Assembly (NCBI GenBank): GCA_021234155.1
Contig: JAJEKV010000003.1
Coordinates: 16,290,386-16,354,385 of the forward strand
Origin: Isoetes taiwanensis
Taxonomy: Eukaryota > Streptophyta > Lycopodiopsida > Isoetales > Isoetaceae
DNA length: 64,000 nucleotides
Direction of reading: 5' to 3'
The position numbers were made by a program, and so were the translations under genes. Numbering within the stretch: the first letter of the stretch is position 1; the number at the start of each line of letters is the position of its first letter. Shown here piece by piece: positions 1 to 9,684 of the stretch. Below the pieces are notes generated by a model. The model was not told the origin of the DNA. It searched no databases and saw nothing but the letters and a program-made list of their open reading frames with translations.

Positions 1-1445
1 CCAGTCTTTCCTGCAAGGCATGTTCAAAAGGTAAGCATAGTTTATGCGCTAACCTCAGGGAAGGCAACTCAAGTTCCACTGGTAAGACTGCTTCTATGCC
101 ATAAACCAAATTGAAGGGTGTATGATTTGTAGCTGTTTTGATAGTGACTCTATAAGCCCAAAGGGCATCCACTATTTTGACATGCCAATCCCTCTTGTTG
201 ACCTCAATCGTCTTCTGCAAGATATTTTTCAACACTTTGTTAGTGGCTTCAGCTTGTCCATTACCTTGGGGATAATATGAGGAGCTTTTGGTATGCTTGA
301 CCTTCAAGATGTCCAACAAGTTAGCAATAACTTCATTAACAAAAGGCGTGCCCCTATCGTAATGCAAAAGGGAATACCAAACCTAGAACAAACATACTCA
401 TGTAAAAATCTTGCGGTTGTGGCGACATTAGCCTGCCTCAAGGGTATAACTTCGCCCATTTAGTAAAATAATCTGTGGCCACAATGATATCTTTGATGTT
501 GACCTGCAGAAGAAGGATTAATAGGGCCAATATAATCTAATCCCCAAATCTGAAAGGGCCCTGGAGATATGATGGGATTAAGAGCAGCTGGAAGTAAAAT
601 TCTTTTGCTAAAGATTTGGCATTGATGGCAAGTCTTTATAATCTCATAACAATCTTTAAAAACAGTAGGCCAATAGTATCCAGACCTGAGAATCTTTTTT
701 GCTGTAGTATCACCAGCAAAATGCCCTCCACAAATCTGATGATTAGAGCAGACTCACTTTCATTCACACACCTCAACAAGACTCCATCTCGGTTAACTTT
801 GCACAAGACATTGTCTATCATCTTGAATTGTCTGCATTTATCCTTGAGTCTCCTTTTTTGGTTTGAAGTGAGGCTTGAAGAGATGATTCCATGTTGTAAG
901 AAGTCTCTAATAGGTTGTTGCCACCCACCATCGGTTTTGTTCTTCTCGAGTTACCTCTACATGAGCTACCGCAAGTGAAATGTCGGCAGATCCAACTCAT
1001 CTTCATGGTCAAAAAAAAATATATAAGGCAAATAAAGGCTAGGACTTCGTACCAAATGTAATTCTTTTCGAAATATCATAGCTTTGTAACTTACAAGCCC
1101 ATCTTTGGATTTTTGGTTTTCTTGGTTGCCTTACCAAACAAGAGACCCATTGGATTTTGCTTCATGTAGACTTGGACTTGACTCTTGAGGAAGCAAGTGT
1201 CCTTGCCTATTGATAAGAAACATGAGGGCAAAGCAGCACTTTTTTTTCTATTCTCGTATATCTCTCCTCTAGAGCGGACCATTGTTTACTTGCAAACACT
1301 ATGGTATGTTTATCCCGCAAAATGGCTAACCCTATAGCTTTTTAGTAACAGTAATATAAACTTCAAATGGCATATTCAAATCTGGTTTTCTCAAAAGTGT
1401 GGCTTCACATATGGATAGAATGAGAAAGTCAAAAGCCTCTTGGCA
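1..1445 (-). pseudogene. E1 integrase and gypsy RNase H region, frameshifted
   Basis: Translated in pieces, this matches the C-terminal half of pol in the better copies at 22406-25225 and 59129-61051. Recognisable parts include the RNase H tail (KQNPMGLLFGKAT), the linker to the zinc-binding domain, and integrase core segments. Frames are broken many times and a short stretch near 735 (the segment after the first HHCC histidine in other copies) is missing. Many differences from the intact copies fall exactly at CAG or CTG trinucleotides (for example CAG read as CG, CTG as CG or CCG). Some apparent frameshifts here may therefore be assembly errors. It continues beyond position 1. Confidence 0.75.
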
Positions 1446-4079
1446 TTATGAAGTCCATGTGATAGGTATATGCTTACTTTCAGACTTGGAGAACTTACCT
1501 ACCCTTGTCAATCTAGAAATGGGGCTCAAAATATGAGCAAAATTAGGAATATACATCCTGAGAAAACTTGTCATACCAACAAAACTTTTGACCTGTTTTA
1601 GATTCTTGGGAGGTGCTAATTTTTTGAGAGCTTCAATCTTGTCTTGAGCAACTTGAATGCCTTGGCTAGATACTTCATGCCCTAAGAGTTGTCCTTTTGA
1701 TGCAAAAAAGATGCATTTCTTTGGATTTAGATTGACTCCTGAACTCCTGCACAAAGAACAAATTTTTGCAAGTAGCTCCACATGATTAGATGGATGAGAG
1801 CCTAAGCAAAGGTCATCTAAGTACACCCTGAACTCTTCAGCAGACATGGATTTGAAAATAACATCCATTGCCCTTTGGAAGGTAGCTGGAGCATTCATCA
1901 AACCAAAAGGCATTCTTTTCATAGCATATGTACCCCAGGGAGTGATAAAAGAAGTTTTTGGCTGGTCTTCTTCTTTGATACTGATCTGGTTGAATCCTGA
2001 GAATCCATCCAAAAATGAATACACTTCCTTACCTGCTACAGCATATAGGATCTCTTCTAAAAAAGGCAAAGGATAACAATCCTTGATGGTGGCTTTGTTG
2101 AGATCTTGATAATCAATGCAAATTCTTAAAGCACCACTTTTCTTCTCTACAGGAACAATGCAAGATACCCATTCTGGATTAATGATTTCAATAATCACAC
2201 CTGCATCTAACATCTTATTCAATTCATCCTTTATTAACCCCATAAGTGAAGCATTAATCCTCCTTAGTTTTTGAAAAACAGGTTTACAACCTTCCTTAAT
2301 TTTAATTTCAAATTGGCATACCTCAGTTTTGATACCTGATAGTTCTGAATAGTCCCAAGCAAATACATCTTTTCTTTCTTCAAAAAACATTTGTATGCTC
2401 TCCCTGTTTTGATATTCAATCAGATCTCCAACAAACAGAGTTCTAGGTGTACCATTTTTTGTGATCACAATCTCTTCAGTATCTTTTTTTTTTTCTGATG
2501 CATCAATGGTCAAAATAGGGCAGAGTGCTTTTACTTCATTGTCATCAAGATCATCTTCAGGAATAGCTCCCTCAGTCAAATATGACATGAGAGTTTCCCT
2601 ACACAGGGCATCAGCCTCAAATTTTTTTTCTCTTGGGATATGAGTGATCCTCCATGAAGCAAAACTTGAGAGCACTCCCATTGCCTGATTCTTCAAAAGC
2701 TCCATATATGTATTTTTTGTTTGATAATCTCCTGAAACTTGTCTGCAAATTAATTGTGAATCACCATAAATATGGATATTGGCAATATCCATAGCTTTGG
2801 CTTCTTGAAGACCTGCAATCAAAGCTTTATATTCTGCCACATTAGAAGTGACTTGAGGAAAAATTCTTCCTACCTTAGCTAAGAGTTTGTGAGAAGAATC
2901 TTTCAAAATAGCAGCAGATGATGCAACATTTAGTTTTTTAGAGATACCTCCATCAAACCATAAAAAACCTGTTGGTCCTTGTTTGCTGGGAAGTGCACAC
3001 TCCATAATAAGGGGAACCATTTCATATTTTCTTGGTCTTGTGTTTTTTAACCTGTAAGATCCCAAATGCTCCTCAATTAGCATTTCTTTAATGAAGTTTA
3101 CCTCTTCTTTGGAGTCATAGGAGCCTTCTTGGTTGTAAATAGTAGCAGTTTGAGAGCCATTGGAGATGGTACATCTCCCTTGAGACCAGACTGGCCTAGC
3201 ATCCACAGTAGCTAACCATCTCCTCCCTAAAAGTAGGTCATAGATATCAGATTCATCTCCTATATCTTCAAAAGCCACCACAATAAAGTTAGCAGCTACA
3301 GTTATGCCTTCTGTATTAACAGGCACTTTAGTCACCACACCAATAGGAGTAATTTTAGCATTATAAAAAGATCTTAGTAATATAGAAGCTCTCTTGTCCA
3401 CCTCGAAACCACACTTCTTCATGATGTGATATGGCATGATGTTTAGGGGAGATCCCCAATCAAGTAATACATTGAAAAAGGTAAAACCCCCTAGAGCAGC
3501 TGAACATGTAAATGCTCCAGGGTCTTCTTCATTTTGTGCTAGAATAAGATCAGTGGCATGAGTAAAGTTTATACAAGCGTTTAATTGTTCACCACTAGTT
3601 TGCTGAAGTACCCTTTTTCTGTAGCTGGGTGCAATCTTTAACAATGTGAAAAGATCCACACTCACCTTAGAATTTTTGAGCAAAATATCCACTTCATCAA
3701 GGTCTTGGTCTTTCTTACCAAATTTTTGCTGTGGAGGTGGAGCTATCATTTGAGCAGGTGTTTCCATTGTAGGTGAGGGAGACCTAGCTGTGGGATGTCT
3801 ACTCGATTCAGCATGTGTATTGACTTCATTCACTCTTCTAGTTTGCACTGCCATAACTTCTTCAGTCTTGGGAGCTTCTGTAGCCTGGATAAAACTTATT
3901 GAAGTACTTGGTTCAGTAAATCTCACAGAGGGCTTAGGTTCTGACCTCTTTTCTTGTTCCTGCTTGGCAAAGTATTCTTTAACAACACATCTAACATCAG
4001 TATGACCAACTTCTTTACAAAAAGAACAAACAGGACATTCTTTTCCAAAGTGGCCTTTCCTATTGCATTTGGAACACAC
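1446..4079 (-). CDS. E1 pol fragment: zinc knuckles-protease-aRNH-RT
   Basis: An 877-residue open stretch; the listed Met is internal to gag, not a real start. Residues 2-31 hold CCHC knuckles two and three (C-x2-C-x4-H-x4-C). The retropepsin follows with its catalytic Asp near residue 207 (LLDWGSPLN; other copies have LLDGGSP), ending in DLLLGRRWL. An archaeal-type RNase H comes next with all four acidic residues visible: WFDGG, NVAEYKAL, YGDSQL and EADALC. RT follows with FLDGFSGFNQI and the YLDD catalytic motif. The frame ends before RNase H at a TAA that differs from the other copies by GAA to TAA, inside a CAG to CAT change. Having aRNH before RT is unusual. The frame is open for 2.6 kb but not a complete polyprotein. 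Confidence 0.85.
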   Translation of the reverse strand: MCSKCNRKGHFGKECPVCSFCKEVGHTDVRCVVKEYFAKQEQEKRSEPKPSVRFTEPSTSISFIQATEAPKTEEVMAVQTRRVNEVNTHAESSRHPTARSPSPTMETPAQMIAPPPQQKFGKKDQDLDEVDILLKNSKVSVDLFTLLKIAPSYRKRVLQQTSGEQLNACINFTHATDLILAQNEEDPGAFTCSAALGGFTFFNVLLDWGSPLNIMPYHIMKKCGFEVDKRASILLRSFYNAKITPIGVVTKVPVNTEGITVAANFIVVAFEDIGDESDIYDLLLGRRWLATVDARPVWSQGRCTISNGSQTATIYNQEGSYDSKEEVNFIKEMLIEEHLGSYRLKNTRPRKYEMVPLIMECALPSKQGPTGFLWFDGGISKKLNVASSAAILKDSSHKLLAKVGRIFPQVTSNVAEYKALIAGLQEAKAMDIANIHIYGDSQLICRQVSGDYQTKNTYMELLKNQAMGVLSSFASWRITHIPREKKFEADALCRETLMSYLTEGAIPEDDLDDNEVKALCPILTIDASEKKKDTEEIVITKNGTPRTLFVGDLIEYQNRESIQMFFEERKDVFAWDYSELSGIKTEVCQFEIKIKEGCKPVFQKLRRINASLMGLIKDELNKMLDAGVIIEIINPEWVSCIVPVEKKSGALRICIDYQDLNKATIKDCYPLPFLEEILYAVAGKEVYSFLDGFSGFNQISIKEEDQPKTSFITPWGTYAMKRMPFGLMNAPATFQRAMDVIFKSMSAEEFRVYLDDLCLGSHPSNHVELLAKICSLCRSSGVNLNPKKCIFFASKGQLLGHEVSSQGIQVAQDKIEALKKLAPPKNLKQVKSFVGMTSFLRMYIPNFAHILSPISRLTRVGKFSKSESKHIPITWTS

Positions 4080-4192
4080 TTGCCAATAACAAATTTCTGA
4101 TGGATGAGTATTCCTATTGCAATGGATACATTCAGGGTAAGTTTTACCTGTTCTTGCAGTTTTGAGCTCAACTAGTTGCTTGGTTAATTCTG

Positions 4193-5025
4193 CTAAAGCC
4201 TCAGTAACCTTAGATAGGTCTGATTTAACCTCTGCAACTTGAGAACTAGCTTCCTCCTCCTTAGATTTCTTCTTTTCTTTCTGTATGGCATAAACTGGAA
4301 TGGAAGGGTGATGATCATAATGTGCATCAGTAGATCATGGCCATGGTGGGAGATATGGTGCTTATCAAGCAAGGTAGAGAGCATTTGAGTCAGATTAGTA
4401 GTTTTGGCAAAAACTTTGTATATGGAATCGAATCCTTCAGCAGCTTGGATCTTAAGCAATTTCCTTTGGATATCTGGTCTCCTTTCCAGACCATTGATGA
4501 AAGCAGTTACTAAAAAAGTGTGGGAATTGTGACCTGTGCTCTTTGGCACCTGCTCATAAACGTGCTAAATCTTTCTTTGTACTGATTCACACTCTCCCCT
4601 GCATGTATAGAAAAACTTTGCAATTCATTAACCAAATCTTTGGGAGTAGCTAACTTACCAAACCTGTCTAGGAATTTCTTGACGAGTTCATCCCATGAGG
4701 TGGTACCCATTAACTTCTCATAAGTTAACCAAGCACCAGCTTCACTCTCATCTTTGAAACATTTTTCAAATTCTGAAAGCTTGCATCCTTTCTTGAAACC
4801 ATAATCCCTGTAATAGTCTTCAAATATTCTCAAAAAGTTGTTAGCACTCATGCTGGAATCAAAGGTAGGCAAAGGAACAGGGACATTCAACTCAAACTGG
4901 TATGGCATGTTTTGAAGTAAGCTAGCTGAGAAACTTGAAGGCAATGGCCTTTCTCTGCAATGATCTGATACATCAACATCTTCCAATGATTCTGGTTCTG
5001 CTGGAAATTTTTGCTTTGGAGCCAT
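4193..5025 (-). pseudogene. E1 gag, frameshifted
   Basis: Gag starts with MAPKQKFPAEPE at 5025, 21 nt past the PBS. The same start is seen in E7, E12 and the copy-2 gag. The capsid-like part contains ENYLRIF-type helix sequence (NNFLRIFEDYYRDYGF) and WDELVKKFLDRFG, typical of retrotransposon gag. A 1-nt loss in a T run near 4510 (other copies keep PTLFLVTAF in frame) shifts the frame, and a short deletion near 4330 shifts it again before the zinc knuckles. The product would be the nucleocapsid precursor of a virus-like particle; this copy cannot make it. Confidence 0.8.
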
Positions 5026-5045
5026 GAGTTCTGAGATCCAGGAAG

Positions 5046-5063
5046 ATCTCGGTAGGACCTCCA
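5046..5063 (-). other. E1 primer binding site (tRNA-Gln type)
   Basis: On the minus strand this reads TGGAGGTCCTACCGAGAT, 3 nt after the LTR end. Its complement ends in ...TAGGACCTCCA, which fits the acceptor stem, discriminator and CCA of plant tRNA-Gln as I recall it. The same position in E7, E12 and family B has TGGAGGTTCTACCGAGAT. Confidence 0.75.
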
Positions 5064-5134
5064 AAATGTTGACCCTAAACCTGGCTTAAACGTCAACCAC
5101 AAGAGACCAATTCGAGTTTTCACCCAAATTGGGG

Positions 5135-5163
5135 TTAGGACCTCCAGATCACTTAAGGTGATC
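5135..5163 (-). promoter_or_regulatory. U5 hairpin plus PBS-like motif
   Basis: On the minus strand: GATCAC-CTTAA-GTGATC immediately followed by TGGAGGTCCTAA. The hairpin can form in RNA. The second part repeats the first 11 nt of this element's own PBS, 83 nt upstream of it. It is conserved in all LTR copies; in family B the stem is replaced by a different complementary pair. Confidence 0.6.
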
Positions 5164-6017
5164 AGTCTATGCAAGGAAATTCCAAAGATAAGTTCAAAAA
5201 ATTTGAGTTCTATACCTTTCCCATTTTCAGAAAATGGCACCGGTGCCAAAACAATTGTGGTGTTGAGATGCAGATCGATTTTTAAAGTCAGATGCTGTAG
5301 ACTTGGTCAAAAAAGTTGTAGGTAACCAACAGTAAAGCCTCTGACCAAGTCAGAAACTTAATCTGTGAGTTATCGAAATTGAGATTTGGAGTTGCCAATC
5401 ATCTTTTTGAGAAATTCCAAAGTAGATAGGTTGCAATGGTGCTAGGGAAGAGAGGCAAGCAGTCAAATCCTCATTTGGATGTGTAGAGGTATTTTTTGTG
5501 ACTAGATTTGGCAAAATACAGTCAAAACTGTTCAAACCCGAGAGCAATTTTTTTGAATTTGAGCTATACTTGGTATTTTCGAATGATTCCAACTCCTTTG
5601 GTTCTCATAACAGGCAGATAGGGTGCTAAAAGCACTCAGGGATTTTTCTATAGAATTTTTTGTGGCAATAATTGCTAAGAAAAATATCAGCGATGAATTC
5701 AACAACTTGACAGTCAATTTGGATTGATATGAAGGTAAATATATCAAGATAACAACAGATAAGGATGCTTCATAGTCTCAAGTACAAGAAAATAATCATC
5801 AAAAGTCATAAGGTAATTTCTGAAAGTAATGTCAACTAAATCTTGTAGATCCAGTTGAGGAGAGCTCAAGAACTTTAAGGATCGTCCAGATCTTGCTCAG
5901 CAATGATCAATGTATGATCTGAAAAATGTCGTGAGTGTGGTTCCTCTGTATATTGCGGTTCCAGTGATTTTAGGTAATAAATTTAGGCTTAATTTGTTGC
6001 TTAGATTCCGGAATTCA

Positions 6018-6045
6018 AGAATAGAATAGAATAGAATAGAATAGA
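6018..6045. repeat. AGAAT/ATTCT pentanucleotide microsatellite
   Basis: About five tandem AGAAT units lie at the 3' end of the LINE insertion. The uninterrupted LTR has TCTATTCTTG at this place, so the repeat resembles the target itself. Confidence 0.8.
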
Positions 6046-7467
6046 ATTGTTTTTATCGTCCACGGAGACCAATCGGCCTATGGGACCCAATACAAAAAGC
6101 GCAGCAGTCACATTACTACCCGGATTAAAAAACCCCCGCCCCGAAGGGTTTTCGAGGGAAAAACCGTGGCAGCAATAAGACTGCTGACATCAATTAAATG
6201 GTTGACTGGGGGCATATCTGAGCCCTCAAGTCCAGTACTTCCTGAATGTATGATCCGAGTGAGCGCACCGAAGTCGTGCCCAGTATCATGTGTAGCGGCT
6301 CATCAGGTCTAATCAACTGAGCATAGCGTGTCCGAATCTGATCATATGCTGGGCATCTCTGGAAAGTGTGACACTCATCCTCAACAGCTCCCGTCTGGCA
6401 GCACTGACAAACCCTATCCTGACGTGGCTCCCCAATCCATCGACCTGTCTCAATCCGGAGATGGTGAGCACCTGTGCGAATGGAGGCGATATGCCTGTGC
6501 TTTTTCATGGGCAGATGTGAACGTAGGTAGCGTTGTGGGCCTCGTTCTAATGTGGGATTTATGTGCTGCTTGTAATGTGATGTTTTGACTTGCTCCATAG
6601 CCCTGGAATCCCAAAGCTTGCTGGAGAAACAAGCATCAAGATAACATCTCAGGATGTCACGATCTGCCTCTGTTTCTACCTGGATGCACATGTGCTCCTG
6701 GACATTCCATCTAGTTAGCCACTGCACTCTTTTATCCTTCCAACAATTCTTGAGTCGTTGTGGTCCCATTGCCACTGCATAAGCCAAGTGCGGTAGACGA
6801 TCATCATCCATATTTACCACCTTTTGGAAATAGACGATGCGTCTATCAAGGGCCGCTCGCTGAAGTGGCAAGAAACCTATCTCCTGCAACAAAATTTGAT
6901 ATGGGACCGTGGATTTCACTCCGAGTGCCCGTGCTAAGAAGGCCTTCTGCACCTTTTCTAAGTCGCTCCAAGTAGCAAGGGACGCCACTGGGCCCCAGAC
7001 TTCAACTCCGTACAAAAGAACGGGCTCTACCAATACCCTGAACAGATGTGCCTGATGCCCCCAATCAGATAGTTCTGCTCTGTGGTTATTGTTCTGCATT
7101 GCATAGAGTGCTTTCCAGCCTGCTGCTACACGCAATCTTATGGAAGTGTCCCAGCATAGTGTAGAAGGAAAGTCCACTCCCAGATACTTGTAGGTGGGTG
7201 TCACCTCCACTTGTTGCCCTCGATAAGTGAATGAAGGGGGCCTTGGATGGCGCGAGGATGAGATTAGGACCACCTTGGTCTTGGCCAGATTGACGTTCAT
7301 GTTCGTGGCCTGGCAGAATGTATCCAGAGCATCTAAGTGAGACTGCATATCCTCTGGAGTGTGAGCTAAGAGGTCAACATCGTCTGCATAGATGAGTTGT
7401 CTGATGACCTGATGCAAAAGTTGGGTCTCGCCATCCCCATTGTCCATGAGCCAGTGTTCCAACTGGT
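6025..7467 (-). mobile_element. 5'-truncated non-LTR retrotransposon (LINE) inserted in E1 LTR
   Basis: The LTR sequence stops at about 6024 and resumes at about 7468. The insert carries the C-terminal part of a LINE reverse transcriptase on the minus strand and ends in a pentanucleotide tail. The 5' end is truncated inside the RT domain, as is usual for target-primed reverse transcription. A clear target duplication cannot be read because the tail matches the target. Confidence 0.85.
6194..7462 (-). CDS. LINE reverse transcriptase, C-terminal fragment
   Basis: An open frame of 422 residues. It starts just before the RT catalytic motif YADD (residues 25-28), followed by the thumb-like part with YKYLGVDF and a LLYGVEVWGP block typical of LINE RTs. 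Near residues 355-380 there is a C-x2-C-x9-H-x4-C zinc-finger-like motif (CQCC...ECHTFQRC). The endonuclease and the fingers/palm N-terminal half are missing, so it is non-functional although uninterrupted. It would copy LINE RNA at a nicked target. I cannot fix the clade from this fragment. Its G+C content is clearly higher than that of the surrounding LTR. Confidence 0.85.
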   Translation of the reverse strand: MEHWLMDNGDGETQLLHQVIRQLIYADDVDLLAHTPEDMQSHLDALDTFCQATNMNVNLAKTKVVLISSSRHPRPPSFTYRGQQVEVTPTYKYLGVDFPSTLCWDTSIRLRVAAGWKALYAMQNNNHRAELSDWGHQAHLFRVLVEPVLLYGVEVWGPVASLATWSDLEKVQKAFLARALGVKSTVPYQILLQEIGFLPLQRAALDRRIVYFQKVVNMDDDRLPHLAYAVAMGPQRLKNCWKDKRVQWLTRWNVQEHMCIQVETEADRDILRCYLDACFSSKLWDSRAMEQVKTSHYKQHINPTLERGPQRYLRSHLPMKKHRHIASIRTGAHHLRIETGRWIGEPRQDRVCQCCQTGAVEDECHTFQRCPAYDQIRTRYAQLIRPDEPLHMILGTTSVRSLGSYIQEVLDLRAQICPQSTI

Positions 7468-8373
7468 AGTGATTTCAGCGAGGATGGGGCGCGGGAAGGC
7501 TGATTCGAGCCATTCTTCTATTTTTAGGGTTCTTCAGCTGTATTTCTGAGAATTTCGCGCGATACGGTTCCGTATTTTTAAAAGAATATGCCTGGAATAT
7601 GCCGTATTTGGCCATTTTTAAAAGCTTGGCCAATGGTTTGAAGGTTTTTATCCATAGAATATTAAAAGAGATTATAACCCATTGACCATGGAGAAGAATG
7701 TCCACACGTGTAGAAGAATAGGGAATCTTTGGGGCATCTTTGGACAAGGTTGGGAATATGCCACTATGAATGTGATGACACAAGAATGGAGGCAAAAGAA
7801 ATCATGAAGGAACATTCGAGGGGGGCAAGGAAAATAATAGGGAATGGTATTTTTGAAACTTATAGCAAAGCAAGCATGGCAAAAGAGTGAACAATGGGTA
7901 GGAAAACAATATTGAGCCAAGGGTGCAAAAATAGGGGGTAGTGGGGTAAATGTTTATGACAAGAAAAAGCAATTTTTGAAGGCAATGGTGTAAAGTGGTC
8001 ATGAAGAGTAAATAGGGGAAATGTCATGGGGTAGTTGGCAAATAAGTTGTGGATATGAAAAAAATGGCTAGGCAAGGTGGATGACAAGGATGGAACCACA
8101 TACAAAGGAGTCTTCCAAACTTCAACTTCCAAACTTCAAATAATATCTTCCAAACTTCATAACCCAGAATCTTCTAGAGCATATTCCTGACTAAGCATTT
8201 AACTTCAAATAAAGTACCTCTTGTGAAGTTTGAACCTTGAGCACTTTTTGACTTGAAGCATGAACATCTTTTAACCTCCATAACAATGTTGAATGACAAG
8301 AATCTTCCAAGCTTTGACCTAGTCTTCTAAAATGAGTTGACCTAGTTTGAATAAATAGATCTCCATTAGCATG

Positions 8374-8394
8374 TTGCCCTTTGGGGGCAACATG
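8374..8394 (-). repeat. LTR-terminal 21-bp palindrome
   Basis: Arms TGTTGCCC and GGGCAACA with a 5-nt loop form the first 21 bp of the LTR. The same palindrome opens the LTRs at 11041, 16530, 20310, 25997, 28789 (-), 30041, 37292 (-) and 40796 (-). Confidence 0.85.
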
Positions 8395-9684
8395 ATGTTG
8401 ATGTTGTATACTGACATGTATGTTTATGCTTCCGCAGCTAGGTAGGCCCTGAGGGAGACAGGGTAAATGACCCCTTCATTCTTCCCACTGGAACTCATTA
8501 AGGTTGCAGTGATACGTGGAGGGCCTTGTATCAATATGGAGCTGGTATGGGGGATGAACTCCTGTTTGTATACGGTGAGTGCACCGTATATGAGTAGGGG
8601 ACGTCACACCTTCCAACATTTTCTCTACCATGCCACACCCAATTGAACTCTAGTTTGTTGCAATAGGTTCATTAGACAGTCCTATTCATGCTCAAACCCT
8701 CAAATTAGCCTTCCAATCCCCATTTGGACCTCAAAATAGGTCAGAATTGCCCAACCCCAATAGTTTTCCAAGTCATCCAAAAATTAGGGTTTTCCCTTGT
8801 CTATAAATAGGCCCCCATTTCTCACTTAGCATCCTACAAATTTGCTCCCGACCTTCTAGGCGATCTTCCAGCTCCCTGAGGCGCTTTTGCATCTGTTTGA
8901 TAGCCTAATCCCCCCTAGATTATACACGATTGTTAACAGACATCCAACATATTGAAACCACTTGGTGAGATTGATCACCTCGCTAAGAAGGAATCATTAC
9001 TAGGATAATTGTTGACCATGTATAAATCTAGTACCTCCAAAAGAATAATCCAACTAAGTAGGTAACCCATAACTATATTGAAATAAATGATAACAGAATA
9101 TGTGCGTCCATCTTAGATGGTTATATATGCTAGCTAAGGCTAGTAAATTAATGCGCTAAGTAAGAAGCGTATAACCTCTTAAGGGGAGAGAATAGATATG
9201 ATGTTGTGTACAACGTCATTGAAGGGGTGCAGGACCATTTTCTTTTCGAAGAAAGTGGGGGGCTCAATCTTATGATTGAACGTACTTGCATCTTAGGGAT
9301 TGAAGGGCCATCGAATTGACCAAATAGAGTTCACTCTGGCAATGGCCGAAGCGAATGAACAGGAGGCCTTCAACGCGCGAGACTGACGTGGTAGCTAACT
9401 ACACCAATGAAGTGGAGCAAAAGTATGGGAGCAATGCAACGACCAAGTCATCTCCAAATTACTCGACGCCGGCTCAATGGGTGGATGCGTTCTAGCCTTA
9501 GGTAAGGTGTGCGCATGTATTATAAGCTTTAATGTGTCTTATTGATAAGTTAAATATAGATCCTAATAACTACATAGAATTTGCCGTACGTATATGTATC
9601 ATAGGGAAATAAGTTAAATAACAACGATAATGTGAGGTAGCATGTTAATTAATCCTTTGCAAGGATGCAATTCCTTCCAAGGAA
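8395..9684. other. Unassigned DNA between E1 and tandem copy 1
   Basis: This stretch has no second copy in the window and no long open frame. It contains a good TATA box (8802-8809) after the motif TTAGGGTTTT. On the minus strand near 8850-8920 a short frame reads like a coiled coil (QMQKRLRELEDRLEGREQI) but is bounded by a stop. It may be the LTR or leader of a different retrotransposon or host DNA; I cannot tell. Confidence 0.5.
8802..8809 (+). promoter_or_regulatory. Putative TATA box
   Basis: TATAAATA in the context GTC-TATAAATAGGCCCCC, with a C-rich stretch after it, as in plant core promoters and LTRs. No coding frame follows directly, so the driven transcript is unknown. Confidence 0.35.

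Larger units (their letters stand above)
1..8394 (-). mobile_element. E1: Ty3/gypsy (Tat-like) LTR retrotransposon, 3' part beyond window
   Basis: The element reads right to left: 5' LTR (5067-8394, interrupted by a LINE), PBS, gag, zinc knuckles, protease, archaeal-type RNase H, RT, gypsy RNase H and integrase, running off the left edge. The LTR starts with TG at 8394 and ends with CA at 5067, so the right border is exact. The 5 bp outside it are TGATG (8395-8399); the matching duplication would lie outside the window. Coding is broken by frameshifts in gag and RNase H/integrase and by stops. The first 1.3 kb also shows CAG/CTG-context discrepancies that may be sequence error. Confidence 0.9.
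5067..8394 (-). repeat. E1 5' LTR, split by LINE insertion
   Basis: LTR sequence lies at 5067-6024 and 7468-8394 (about 1885 bp in total). It begins TGTTG and ends CAACA, a 5-bp terminal inverted repeat. Its start is a 21-bp palindrome (8374-8394; arms TGTTGCCC and GGGCAACA). It carries a conserved ATACGG-TT-CCGTAT palindrome at 7562-7575 and a U5 hairpin at 5147-5163. Compared with the other LTRs about 75 bp are missing near 5366. Short open frames in it recur in every LTR copy and are not genes. Confidence 0.9.

Noticed and set aside
4490..4540. Programmed gag/pol frameshift at the T run
   Set aside because: Copies 1, E13 and E12 type sequences read through in frame here; E1 alone is shifted, so it is a mutation.
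5046..5063. PBS for initiator Met or Lys tRNA
   Set aside because: The sequence TGGAGGTCCTACCGAGAT does not fit the usual TGGTATCAGAGC or TGGCGCCCG patterns; it fits tRNA-Gln.
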